A stretch of 64,000 nucleotides of DNA from positions 51,257-115,256 of the forward strand of contig JBDSJD010000035.1 of NCBI GenBank assembly GCA_039917615.1. The letters run 5' to 3'. Of the stretch, positions 7,837 through 16,061 are shown piece by piece. The translations under genes were made by a program, and so were the position numbers. The number at the start of each line of letters is the position of its first letter. Positions within the stretch are counted from its first letter, which is position 1. The notes below the pieces were generated by a model. That model had not been told where the DNA came from and made no database searches. It saw only the letters and a program-made list of their open reading frames with translations. This DNA is from ZC4RG30 sp039917615 (GTDB lineage: Bacteria; Pseudomonadota; Gammaproteobacteria; Steroidobacterales; Steroidobacteraceae).

Positions 7837-8732
7837 CTTGCCGCCAGCAGCTTGTTGATCGTGTCGTCAAATAATCCGAACAGGTCCTTGGCGGCGGGTG
7901 AGCCGCCCACCGAGAATGGCAGCACTACCGCCGGCGCGTGTACGCGCTGGGACAACCAGTTCGCCGCCTTAGGGTCGTTGTAGGCGTTGAGCAGGATCAA
8001 CTTCGGTGGTGCACTCGTGAGTTTCCCGACAAGCGTGCCGAGATACGCCGCGGTCGGCGGCACGCCCGGCTTGGGTTCGATGGACGCCTCTTCGATGAGC
8101 CCAAGCCAGTGGCATAGATAAACTTGGTCGCGATGCATGATTACGACTTGTGCGCCCTTGAGCGGCGCACTCTTCGCCTCCCAACGTTTGATGGCTTCCC
8201 CCCACCGGGCGTCGAAGTCCCGGGCTCGCGCCGCGTAGAACGCCGCTTGCGCGGGTTCGAGCTGCGCGAGTCGCGCGGTGAGCGCATGGGCGACCGCCGC
8301 GATGTTGTGGGGATCGAGCTGCACGTGCGGGTTGCCCTGCGAATGGATATCGCCCAATGAGCGGTCCAGCCTTGATGGCACCTCCAACAATCGCAGCGCG
8401 GAGGCCGCCTCAAAATATCCCGGCGAACCCGGCCGAATGCGAGAGTTGCCGGATTCCTGGATGAGCACCGGCAGCCAGCCGATCTCGAGCTCGGCACCGG
8501 TGGCTACCACGAGATCCGCGCTGCGTGCGCGTGCCACGAGGCTCGGTTTTGCTTCAACGCGATGTACGTCTTGCAGCGCGGTGGTGGCGACATACACATT
8601 GACACGCTCGCCGCCCAACTCGGTGGTGAGGGCGCCCCAATCGGGCGTCGTGGCGAGAACCTTGAGTGCCGCGTTGGCGGGCGCGATACCCGCCATCAGC
8701 AACATGGCTAACAATGAGATGGAGGTCTTCAT
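7833..8732 (-). CDS. Metal ABC transporter substrate-binding protein, ZnuA-like (cluster 9)
   Basis: The precursor of about 299 residues has a signal peptide (MKTSISLLAMLLMAG, cleavage near ANAA). The fold is that of zinc/manganese binding proteins: LKVLATTPDWGALTTELGG, then QDVHRVEAKPSLVARARSAD with the first ligand His, GNPHVQLDPHNIAAVA with the second, VVIMHRDQVYLCHWLG and a late LNAYNDPKAANWL. It lacks the long His-rich loop of some ZnuA proteins. I chose the ATG at 8732, preceded by AGGA, because the longer reading frame adds 32 residues in front of the signal peptide. It delivers metal from the periplasm to the permease encoded next, which overlaps it by four bases. Confidence 0.9.
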   Translation of the reverse strand: MKTSISLLAMLLMAGIAPANAALKVLATTPDWGALTTELGGERVNVYVATTALQDVHRVEAKPSLVARARSADLVVATGAELEIGWLPVLIQESGNSRIRPGSPGYFEAASALRLLEVPSRLDRSLGDIHSQGNPHVQLDPHNIAAVAHALTARLAQLEPAQAAFYAARARDFDARWGEAIKRWEAKSAPLKGAQVVIMHRDQVYLCHWLGLIEEASIEPKPGVPPTAAYLGTLVGKLTSAPPKLILLNAYNDPKAANWLSQRVHAPAVVLPFSVGGSPAAKDLFGLFDDTINKLLAAR

Positions 8733-8742
8733 GGCGTGATTC

Positions 8743-10101
8743 CTAGTATTTGTGCGCGCCGTGCGCGCCAATGCCGTAGATGTATTGCAGCCGCAGGATG
8801 CGATCGCGGTCGTCGTCGTCGCGCGCATCGTCCCAGTCGTATTGCACCCTCAAGCGGGAAAACTCACTCGGGTTCCAGTCGAGCATCAGCGACAGGCGGT
8901 CGGGGTTTGAGCTCAGCAGGCCGGCCGGAGCCAGTGTGTATCGCGGTGTCCCGGAATCGAGCGAGTCGTAGCGCGCGCCAACACGCCAACGCGGTGCGAA
9001 TTGGTAGACGCTCTGCAGGTACCAGCCCGATTGGGTACTGCGATAGTCGTTGGCCAGCAGCACGGCTGTCCCGGCAATGTCGCCGGTCTCGTGACGGCGC
9101 ATGTATTCGCCCTGCACTTTGAGCTGCCGCCGCGGCGTTGGCGCCCACTTGAACACGGCGTCCACGACCACCGTGCGCGAATCACCAGTGAAGGTTTCAA
9201 ACAGTGGCTGGCCCGCAGCGTCGACAATTCCGCCTTCGCGATCTTCCGCGTGCTGGTTGAGCCACGACACACCGGAGCGCCAGCTCGTGTAGTCGCCGAT
9301 GTCGCCACCCACATGCGCAAACAACGCGGCGCCGTTAAGTCCATTGCGCGCGCGCCGTGTCGACGGGAAGCCCTCGCCATTCCCCGCCTCCCCACCGAGC
9401 TCGACAAACAGGTTGGTTGGCGCAAGCCACTTTACCTGCACGCCATTCTGCTTGAACTGTCCACCAAACAAGGCTTGATAGACCAGCGGCTGATCGACGA
9501 AGTCCCAGGCATGGGCGTGCACTTCGTTGAGGTAACCAAAGCCTGAGAAGAAACGGCCCAGCTTGCCGGTGAAACCATCCGGCAATGCCGAGGTGCGGAC
9601 GAATGCTTCCTCCACCCCGATCTCGTCTTCGCCGGTGATCGCTGCGGTCATCTGCCCTGTGAAATACGGATCGATGCTGGCGCTGAACGTAAGCTCGGAT
9701 TCACCGAGATTGAAGCTGCGCCCACCGGGCCCGACTTCCCCACCGTTAGACTGAAAACCGGCGATGTTCCAGTCGTCCGGATTGCGCGAGGTGCTGGTGT
9801 AACTGCCGCCGAGGATCAGCGAGATCGCCGGGTTGAACGCGGACGCGCCTCCGCCGAGCCGTGCCGCGGGAGCTTCTGGTGGCGGCGATTCGATCGCTGC
9901 CACCAGCGCTTTACCGTCGGCCGCGACAACCTGGGCCTCGAGTTGCTGGATGCGCGATTCGAGTGCCTCGACTCGCGCGCTGTACTCACTTTTCATCGCC
10001 TGCAGTTCTGCGCGAAGCGAGCCGACATCGTCGGCTGCGGGCGCGGCCACGGGCAATGTGCCAAGCAGCAAGGCTGCCGCCACGGGTCTGAATCTATGCA
10101 T
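8743..10101 (-). CDS. Porin-like outer-membrane beta-barrel protein with N-terminal coiled coil
   Basis: This 452-residue precursor has a signal peptide ending near AAPAAD and a coiled coil at about residues 25-65 (LRAELQAMKSEYSARVEALE). A long series of alternating beta strands follows, typical of a 16-strand-class porin, for example LSLMLDWNPSEFSRLRVQYD and DRILRLQYIYG near the end. The coiled coil resembles the trimerising helix before phosphate- or metal-regulated porins. It lies 10 bases upstream of the metal-binding-protein gene, so a role in letting zinc or its chelate across the outer membrane is a reasonable inference. The end HGAHKY is His-containing but not a conclusive metal site. 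Confidence 0.8.
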   Translation of the reverse strand: MHRFRPVAAALLLGTLPVAAPAADDVGSLRAELQAMKSEYSARVEALESRIQQLEAQVVAADGKALVAAIESPPPEAPAARLGGGASAFNPAISLILGGSYTSTSRNPDDWNIAGFQSNGGEVGPGGRSFNLGESELTFSASIDPYFTGQMTAAITGEDEIGVEEAFVRTSALPDGFTGKLGRFFSGFGYLNEVHAHAWDFVDQPLVYQALFGGQFKQNGVQVKWLAPTNLFVELGGEAGNGEGFPSTRRARNGLNGAALFAHVGGDIGDYTSWRSGVSWLNQHAEDREGGIVDAAGQPLFETFTGDSRTVVVDAVFKWAPTPRRQLKVQGEYMRRHETGDIAGTAVLLANDYRSTQSGWYLQSVYQFAPRWRVGARYDSLDSGTPRYTLAPAGLLSSNPDRLSLMLDWNPSEFSRLRVQYDWDDARDDDDRDRILRLQYIYGIGAHGAHKY

Positions 10102-10163
10102 GGACTGTCTCCTCTGGAACTAACAAGCACGCGGCGCAGAGCGTCGGCGTGATTACTTGCTGA

Positions 10164-10535
10164 TCAGAGCGAGACGGGTGGAGCGCGAGAGCGGAATGCC
10201 GAGAAGGGCCGTTGCGGGGCATGAGAGATCGCGACGCATTCGAGCGCGTGATCGGGGGAAACACGGACCGCCAGGACCGGGGTGAGCGCATCGCCCACCA
10301 TGTTCTGAATGGGTGCGAATGAAAGGCATTGGCCGCAGACCTGCTGTTGAGTCTGGACGGAATGCGGGTCTGATTTGAGATGGGTGCTGGCGTGCGCCAC
10401 CATGCCGAGCTGGGCGAACAACAGCGCCAGCGACAGCACATGCACGAACCAACGGCGAGGGTGTCGAATCAGAAGGCCTCCGCGGGTGAGTATTCCCGCT
10501 GCTCCGGCAATAAACAAGCTCGGCGATTCGCGCAA
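10164..10535 (-). CDS. Small exported protein, DUF2946-like
   Basis: The frame encodes up to 123 residues with one hydrophobic segment (VHVLSLALLFAQLGMVAHAS). The mature part has THLKSDPHSVQTQQQVCGQC and a Cys/His-containing LECVAISH stretch, ending with a proline-rich tail. This looks like the small DUF2946-type proteins that accompany copper, zinc or TonB-linked uptake genes. The CxxC with nearby His suggests metal or disulfide chemistry. The start is uncertain: the first possible codon is TTG at 10535 inside an inverted repeat, while GGAGG near 10475 would favour a start at the hydrophobic segment. It is the first gene of the metal-uptake operon, 62 bases before the porin. Confidence 0.6.
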   Translation of the reverse strand: MRESPSLFIAGAAGILTRGGLLIRHPRRWFVHVLSLALLFAQLGMVAHASTHLKSDPHSVQTQQQVCGQCLSFAPIQNMVGDALTPVLAVRVSPDHALECVAISHAPQRPFSAFRSRAPPVSL

Positions 10536-10561
10536 CGAATATACGGCATATAACGTCGTTG
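10533..10561. promoter_or_regulatory. Candidate operator: inverted repeat upstream of the metal-uptake operon
   Basis: Six-base arms CAACGA and TCGTTG are separated by 17 bases that include an AT-rich ATATA..CATATAAC core, inside the divergent promoter region between 10535 and 10652. Fur-family repressors such as Zur bind AT-rich imperfect palindromes of about this size, and the operon downstream encodes metal uptake, so a Zur-type site is plausible. The match to known Zur boxes is loose. Confidence 0.3.
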
Positions 10562-10651
10562 TTCGAAAACTTAGTTGTCCCCGACCCTGTAACTTTTCCC
10601 GCGCTTCCGTGTCTAAGCTAGCAGTACCAACTGCTTCCAGAGGAGACAGGG

Positions 10652-10978
10652 ATGTTCAGCAAAAAACATTTCGTAATTGGCTTGATTACCGCCGCCGCGG
10701 CTCTCGTGCAGGCCCCCGCCTACACTGCCGATGCCGCAAAGGATCCGAAGTCCGGCAAGGCCTGCGTAACTCTTATTTCATCCGAACACACGTCTACGGG
10801 CCGGGTGCAGATGAATTACCGCAACACTTGCGCCACTGCATTTGAGATCAAGATCCAGGCAGGTGAAAACGTGCGGAAAAAAGGCATCGAGGCGGGATCA
10901 GCCGAGAAGCCCTCCAAGGCGGCTGTTCTCTGCACGTCTGACGATCGCTGCGAAGTTGCCAAGTGGCTGTACGAATAG
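10652..10978 (+). CDS. Small exported protein of unknown function
   Basis: The 108-residue precursor has a strong ribosome site (GAGGAGACAGGG) and a signal peptide (FVIGLITAAAALVQAPA, cleavage near YTADA). The mature part of about 80 residues contains four cysteines, in KACVTLISS, YRNTCATAFE, AVLCTSD and DRCEVAKW, which could form two disulfides in the periplasm. A Lys-rich loop GENVRKKGIEAG lies between them. I do not recognise the family. It is transcribed divergently from the metal-uptake operon and shares that 116-base promoter region. Confidence 0.75.
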   Translation: MFSKKHFVIGLITAAAALVQAPAYTADAAKDPKSGKACVTLISSEHTSTGRVQMNYRNTCATAFEIKIQAGENVRKKGIEAGSAEKPSKAAVLCTSDDRCEVAKWLYE

Positions 10979-11020
10979 CGCAATATTCGACTGACTGTCC
11001 GCTCCTTACTTGGCGGCGGT

Positions 11021-11605
11021 CTACGGCATGCGCACAACGAGCGGGTGTTCGTTCGGTTTGAAATTCGTCCGACCGACTTCGACTTCTTCCGGCCGCGGCT
11101 TGCCGTCCATCTCGAGGACAAAACGCACCAACCGCGGATTTCCCTTTAGCTCGAAGTTGACCCCGTCGACGTCATCGTCGGTCGCCGTGGCGAACCGGAT
11201 CACCTGCTCGGTTTCCTGTTCGATCTTGTCCTCTTCCTTCGAGACGACGACTGCCGTCCGTCCGCGGGTTCGGCCGACGACTTTGCCACGCGGGCCGCGG
11301 ACCACTCGCCCTGGACGCCCAGGGGCAACGACCTTGCGTTCGGTGTCGACGTCGACGCGTTTCATTGATTTGATTTCGCCGCCCTCGACCACGATCCGGC
11401 CGGTGAACCGGTGCTCGGCGCCGAAGGTCATCCAGCGCAGCTTCCAGGTGTCGCCGTCTTTCCAGATGAAGTAGCCGAGCGCCTTTCCATCAGAGAACTT
11501 GGGCTGACCCTGGATTCGTTCGACCAGGATGTCGGCCTTCAGCGTCGACGCCATCGACAAGAGCGCGATGAAAGTGACCAGCGTGATTCTTAGTTTGATG
11601 CGCAT
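11021..11605 (-). CDS. Exported protein of unknown function with a basic Arg/Gly segment
   Basis: The 194-residue precursor has a signal peptide (IKLRITLVTFIALLSMASTL, cleavage near KAD). The mature part starts with a beta-rich region (GYFIWKDGDTWKLRWMTFGA, RFTGRIVVEGGEIKSMKRVD). A highly basic Val/Arg/Gly linker at about residues 90-118 (GRPGRVVRGPRGKVVGRTRG) follows, then an acidic stretch and a C-terminal FELKGNPRLVRFVLEMDG. The basic linker suggests binding to an anionic surface such as lipopolysaccharide or nucleic acid, which is speculative. No family is recognised. It stands alone, convergent with the small exported gene upstream. Confidence 0.65.
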   Translation of the reverse strand: MRIKLRITLVTFIALLSMASTLKADILVERIQGQPKFSDGKALGYFIWKDGDTWKLRWMTFGAEHRFTGRIVVEGGEIKSMKRVDVDTERKVVAPGRPGRVVRGPRGKVVGRTRGRTAVVVSKEEDKIEQETEQVIRFATATDDDVDGVNFELKGNPRLVRFVLEMDGKPRPEEVEVGRTNFKPNEHPLVVRMP

Positions 11606-11666
11606 GCCTCATGCTAACGCTGCATGGTGGAGTGGGCAAGCAAGCACCGCTAATCCTTGCTTGAAC

Positions 11667-12779
11667 CTATTTGATTGACGACAGCCAGGGAATGAACACT
11701 TTCTTAGCGATGTGGCCGTTGTTCAGTTCCTCGTTCATGAAATGGCCATTGCCCTTGATGCCAACCTCTTCCAGACGAGTCAGCTTCGCATCGGCGCCGA
11801 GCTGGTTCAGTGTATGCACGGAGCAATGGACGCTGCCAGTGAACTGCGAGGACTGTGGCGAAACCACAAACATCACCTTCTTGCCGGCGTAGGCAGGCAC
11901 GGTGTGCACCTTGTCCTTGGGCTGCAGGCGGCAAGCGGTGAGCCCTTCACGCTCCACTGGCAACGCCTCCAGCTGGATCCGTTCGCCGGCGGCAAGCGCC
12001 GGCTTGAAGGCGATCAACGTGGCAAGGTTGTCGGTGATGCCCATGGCAGGCTCAATGGCGAGCACGCCCTTCACTCTGTCCGGGCTCGCCTCCATCGCCA
12101 GCCAGCCCGAAGGTCCGCCTGCAGAATGGGTAACCATGATGGCCGGACCGATCCTGTCCAGCAGTTCCTTCAGATTTTCCTTCAGGACGGCGTTGGATGC
12201 GGTTGGACCGGGTTCTGAGCTGGCCGTATGCGCAGCCACTTCCTTGGAGTCCGCAGCACCGCCGCCTGGGTACTGCTTGCTCTGCAAGGTGAAGGCATTG
12301 GCAATGAACTGCGTGGTCGGCGGTGCGCCCAGCTTTTCGGGCTGATCCGCACGTGAATAGGCCACGTTGTTGGGCGAGCGGCCATGTGCCGGGCGGTCCA
12401 CGAAATACACATCGAAGCCTGCGGCAAGAAAGTAGTCCAACCAGCCATCGCGTCCGTCCGGCGTGCTCATCCAGTCGGTGGCCTGACCGCCACCGCCATG
12501 CACCAGCACCAGCGGATACGGATGACGTTTCTTCGCCACCAGTTGGAAGCCGACATACATCTGCCCCTCGATGGAGGTCGCCTTGGTCGCCGGACCGCCA
12601 TTGCGACCGGGAACTTCCGAATCCTTGGTGCGCACACCCACGTAGAAGAAGCCCTGATCCTTCAGGTTGATTGCGCCGGCTTCGCCACCGGCCGAAACTG
12701 GTCCTGCGATCAACAGCGCGCCAGCGAGCAGGCCGGCAGTGCCGAGTGCGCCAAACTTACTACCCCGGTTCCTGGTCAT
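11667..12779 (-). CDS. Exported alpha/beta-hydrolase
   Basis: This precursor of about 370 residues has a long signal peptide (FGALGTAGLLAGALLIAGP, cleavage near VSAGG). It shows the alpha/beta-hydrolase core: the oxyanion loop LVLVHGGGGQATDWM, the YFVDRPAHGRSP strand, the nucleophile elbow VTHSAGGPSGWLA and the catalytic His in KGNGHFMNEELNN. It resembles exported esterases of the type annotated near steroid or polyester degradation, but the substrate is unknown. I chose the ATG at 12779, with AGGGG upstream, over a frame start 16 codons earlier. The next gene, an SDR dehydrogenase, is divergent and 157 bases away. Confidence 0.85.
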   Translation of the reverse strand: MTRNRGSKFGALGTAGLLAGALLIAGPVSAGGEAGAINLKDQGFFYVGVRTKDSEVPGRNGGPATKATSIEGQMYVGFQLVAKKRHPYPLVLVHGGGGQATDWMSTPDGRDGWLDYFLAAGFDVYFVDRPAHGRSPNNVAYSRADQPEKLGAPPTTQFIANAFTLQSKQYPGGGAADSKEVAAHTASSEPGPTASNAVLKENLKELLDRIGPAIMVTHSAGGPSGWLAMEASPDRVKGVLAIEPAMGITDNLATLIAFKPALAAGERIQLEALPVEREGLTACRLQPKDKVHTVPAYAGKKVMFVVSPQSSQFTGSVHCSVHTLNQLGADAKLTRLEEVGIKGNGHFMNEELNNGHIAKKVFIPWLSSIK

Positions 12780-12935
12780 TTTCTGCCCCTTATGCTTGGC
12801 CTGATTGCCGCAATCGTATCCGATCATCGCGGGGCCAGGCCGACGCCTTGCGCCCGCCTCTGGCGGCAGACTCGCCAGCGCATGTCATTCAGGGGCATGA
12901 TTCGCAGGTTCTGCCCTGGAAACTAAAGGTCTGAC

Positions 12936-13697
12936 ATGAGTGCATATCCCGATCTATCCGGCCAGTGCGTATTCATCACCGGCGCGGCGCGTGGCCTCGG
13001 CAAGTCGATGGCCATCAAGCTCGCGACCTGTGGTGCTACGGTGGCAGTCGCGGACCTCGTGCTGCTGGAGTGCGAAACCGTTGCGGAGGAGATCCGCGCC
13101 AACGGCGGCAGGGCGCATGCCTTTGCAGTGGATGTGGCGGTGCGCAAGCTGTTCATGGCTGCTGCGGCCACTTTTGCAGTCAGGTGTGATCGCATCGATG
13201 CCGTCATCAACAATGCCATGCTGCTCAAATACGAACCGGTCGAACAGATCAGCGACGAGACGCTGACGCGCATGACGGCCATCGGAATCAATGGCAGCGT
13301 GTGGGGCGCGCAGGCGCTGCTGGCGCACTACGACCAGGCGCGCGGCGGCGCGCTGATCAACATGGCATCGCCCGTGGCCGAAAAGGGCTTCCCCAATACC
13401 GCAGCGTACAGTTTGGTGAAAGGGGCGATCGTGACACTGACCAAGGTGCTGGCGGCCGAACTCGGCCCGCGCAATATTCGCGTGAACGCGATCGCACCAG
13501 GCTCCGTGCCCACGCCCGGATCACTTGGTCTGAACGACCGAGCCGAACACGAGCGCCGCATGCGCACGATCCCACTGCGTCGCCTGGGGCGCGAGGAAGA
13601 CAATGCCGATGCCTGTGCATTCCTGCTCAGTGCGCATGCATCCTTCATCAATGGCGAAATTCTTCACGTGGATGGCGGCATTGCCGCCGCAGGGTAA
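12936..13697 (+). CDS. SDR family NAD(P)-dependent oxidoreductase
   Basis: The 253-residue protein has the classical short-chain dehydrogenase layout: the nucleotide-binding TGAARGLG at 15-22, a D in VAVADLV consistent with NAD preference, INNAM in place of NNAG, Ser145 in INMASPVAEKG, and the catalytic Tyr158 and Lys162 in AAYSLVKGA. IRVNAIAPGSVPTPG and the closing FINGEILHVDGGIAAAG are also typical. The NNAG-to-NNAM change is unusual because that Gly contacts the adenine side of the cofactor. It probably oxidises or reduces an alcohol/ketone in the cytoplasm. Its stop is 17 bases from the stop of the convergent MFS gene. Confidence 0.9.
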   Translation: MSAYPDLSGQCVFITGAARGLGKSMAIKLATCGATVAVADLVLLECETVAEEIRANGGRAHAFAVDVAVRKLFMAAAATFAVRCDRIDAVINNAMLLKYEPVEQISDETLTRMTAIGINGSVWGAQALLAHYDQARGGALINMASPVAEKGFPNTAAYSLVKGAIVTLTKVLAAELGPRNIRVNAIAPGSVPTPGSLGLNDRAEHERRMRTIPLRRLGREEDNADACAFLLSAHASFINGEILHVDGGIAAAG

Positions 13698-13714
13698 ACC
13701 TGCGTCAGGTGAGG

Positions 13715-14965
13715 TCAAACGCCGCCAGTCCTGCGCGGCGCGGTTTCCTTCAGGAACAGCGCGACGATGAAACCGATCACCAGGCCGCAAGCCGCAAAGT
13801 ACAGCGCGCCTTTCAGGCCGTACTCGGGATTGCCGGCAATGCGGCCAGCGATGATCGGGGCCGCGCCGCCACCGACGAACTCACCGGCGAAGATCACAAA
13901 GCCAGCCATCGAGGCCAACATGCCAGGAGGCGCGGCTTCCGCAGCGACCGGACCAGCCAGGATCGCCAGTGCCGCGAAGTTGAACATCGAGGCGAAGAAC
14001 AGCAGGATCCACAGCGTCGTGGTGTTCTCGGGACCGGCCTGCGTGAAGAAATACAGGAACACCGCGGCCAGGATGTAGGAAGCGAGCGTAGACAGCTTGC
14101 GCCCGATGAAGTCGGAGAGCGCTGGCATCGCAAACTGGCCGATGCAGCCACCAATACCCACTGCGGAGAAGACGTTACCGGCGGTGACCGGATCAAGCCC
14201 CAGACCCGCACCAGCCGGCGCGGTGAGATAGGCGGTTAGCATTGCGGCAATTACGAAGATGCCGCCCATCGCGCAGATCAGCGTCAGTGGCGCCACTTTT
14301 GCGTTGCGATGCGCAAACATGCTCATGAAGGGCGCGCCACCGCCGCGGTGACCCGTATCGGCACGCTTCAGTGGTTCGCGCACTACCATCCACATCAGGA
14401 TGGCCATGATCACACCGGGAGCGCCGACGATCATGAATACGGCCTTCCAGTCGTGACTATTGAGCAGCCTGGTGGCAATAAGGGGCGCCAGCGCCAGGCC
14501 AAACAGCGAGATCATGCACTGGAAGATCCCGTTGTTCATGCCGCGCCTTTGCGGCTTGGACGCTTCCACTGCAACCGCGACACCGGTTGAAGCCACAGGA
14601 CCTTCGGCGATGCCCATGATGACGCGAACGAAGATCAGCGCCATAACGGACCCCACCATACCGCTGGCCGCTGACATCAAGGAGAACACCAGGATTGCGG
14701 GGACCAGCACCGCGCGGCGCCCCACTTTGTCCGCCATGTAACCCATGACGAATGCAGAAATGCCCCAGGCCATGCCGAGGTAACCGGCCAGCCTTCCGCC
14801 ATCCTGAGGGGTCAGGCCCAGGTCCGCCGCCATCGTGGAATTGGGCGACTGCAGGATGATGGGAAGCACGAACCTGTCGAGGCCCACAAGGCCGAAGGTG
14901 ATGCTCAGCAGCAGGATGATTTTCCACTCGTAGCTGGTGTCCCAGTTCTTTTCTTGTTGTGCCAC
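13715..14965 (-). CDS. MFS transporter (aromatic-acid/organic-anion type)
   Basis: The protein of about 416 residues has twelve predicted membrane segments and the major-facilitator loop 2-3 motif GYMADKVGRRAVLVPA, with a matching later motif LSDFIGRKLSTLASY between the halves. The pattern resembles aromatic-acid/H+ symporters and hexuronate-type carriers. I chose the GTG at 14965, preceded by AAGGGG, because the longer frame adds 33 residues with no membrane character. It is convergent with the SDR gene and divergent from the HD protein at 15168, so it forms its own transcription unit. It imports or exports a small organic compound that cannot be named from sequence. Confidence 0.88.
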   Translation of the reverse strand: MAQQEKNWDTSYEWKIILLLSITFGLVGLDRFVLPIILQSPNSTMAADLGLTPQDGGRLAGYLGMAWGISAFVMGYMADKVGRRAVLVPAILVFSLMSAASGMVGSVMALIFVRVIMGIAEGPVASTGVAVAVEASKPQRRGMNNGIFQCMISLFGLALAPLIATRLLNSHDWKAVFMIVGAPGVIMAILMWMVVREPLKRADTGHRGGGAPFMSMFAHRNAKVAPLTLICAMGGIFVIAAMLTAYLTAPAGAGLGLDPVTAGNVFSAVGIGGCIGQFAMPALSDFIGRKLSTLASYILAAVFLYFFTQAGPENTTTLWILLFFASMFNFAALAILAGPVAAEAAPPGMLASMAGFVIFAGEFVGGGAAPIIAGRIAGNPEYGLKGALYFAACGLVIGFIVALFLKETAPRRTGGV

Positions 14966-15167
14966 TGCACACCCCTTATTGGATGTTGTTGTGAAACCGG
15001 TGGAGCTTTCCGCCGTGAGGGGCGGATCGGTTTGGAAAGTAAAGCAGGTACAAGCTGCTGGCAACCGATTTCAGGCAGCCGGCGCGCCAAGGGAAGTGTT
15101 CCTGGTTGTTTTTCGCGGTGCTTAGGCGCATCGTTTCCGCGAAGAATGGTCCCTTCGGGAGAATCAC

Positions 15168-16022
15168 ATGCTGCCATTGGATCGTCGGGAATTTATCGCC
15201 GCACTGGGCGGAACAGCTGCCGTGGGTCTCATGAGTCACGAAGCGCGCGCCGATGCGATCGAAGACGCCCTGCTGGCGCGCACCAATGGCGCAACGCTCG
15301 CGGCAACCGCTGCCGCATCAGCTCCAGTGGGTGCGGCTCCCAGAAAGTATCCAACGGTCGCTGAACTAGCCGCTTCGGTTGCCGACCAGCCGCACCGACG
15401 CGGCGCAGGCGGCATATTTGTCAGTGCCCGCGGTGGTGGCAAGGTGCCACTGCTGCCCAAGATGCCGGCCAACCCAACGCTTGTGGATTTTTTCAACCTG
15501 CGCTTCGATCACACCCGCAATCACTGCTTCCAGAGTGCTGCGCTGGCGCTGAAAAACGGTGTGGACGAGCCCGTCGTGCTTGCCTGCCTGTTGCATGACA
15601 CCGTGCAGGAGCTGATGAAGACTGATCACGGCTACTGGGGCGCGCAGCTTTATGAAGGCTACGTGCCCGAGCGCACGCGCTTTGCCATCAAGTACCACCA
15701 GGCGTTGCGCTTTTTTGCGGATGACAAGGCTGGCTACGAAATGCCGGATATGTATCGCAGCATGTTCGGCATCGACTATGTACCCGTGCCGCACCTGCAA
15801 CGCGACTATGCAATGGTGCGCAAGCACAAGTGGTACGACGCGCCGCGCGCCGTGACGGTGAATGACCTCTACTCCTTCGACGACAAGGCCAAGGTCAGCA
15901 TCGACCAGTTCGTCGACATCATCGGTAGGAACTTCAAGCAGCCCAGGGAAGGCCTTGGGAACGACAACAGCCCGAACGCGCACATGTGGCGGACTCTGGC
16001 AAACCCAGACGCACCTCTTTAG
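15168..16022 (+). CDS. Tat-exported HD-domain protein
   Basis: The 284-residue protein begins MLPLDRREFIAALGG, a twin-Arg signal with cleavage near EARADA, which implies export of a folded and likely metal-loaded protein. The mature part carries an HD-like metal site: FDHTRNHCFQSA with His115 and His119, VVLACLLHDTVQELM with His143-Asp144, and a further His in KTDHGYWGAQ. HD proteins are phosphohydrolases or, as in inositol oxygenase, di-iron oxygenases. The long sequence after the HD core (ALRFFADDKAGYEMPDMYR) has no family I recognise. It is divergent from the MFS gene. Tat export of an HD protein is uncommon. Confidence 0.75.
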   Translation: MLPLDRREFIAALGGTAAVGLMSHEARADAIEDALLARTNGATLAATAAASAPVGAAPRKYPTVAELAASVADQPHRRGAGGIFVSARGGGKVPLLPKMPANPTLVDFFNLRFDHTRNHCFQSAALALKNGVDEPVVLACLLHDTVQELMKTDHGYWGAQLYEGYVPERTRFAIKYHQALRFFADDKAGYEMPDMYRSMFGIDYVPVPHLQRDYAMVRKHKWYDAPRAVTVNDLYSFDDKAKVSIDQFVDIIGRNFKQPREGLGNDNSPNAHMWRTLANPDAPL

Positions 16023-16061
16023 GGACTGTCAGGACTCACCGGACCTCGACCGGTCTGTGGC

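Noticed and set aside
16038..16054. Hairpin ACCGG...CCGGT between the HD and PDZ genes as a terminator
   Set aside because: The stem is only five bases and has no T run on either side, too weak to call.
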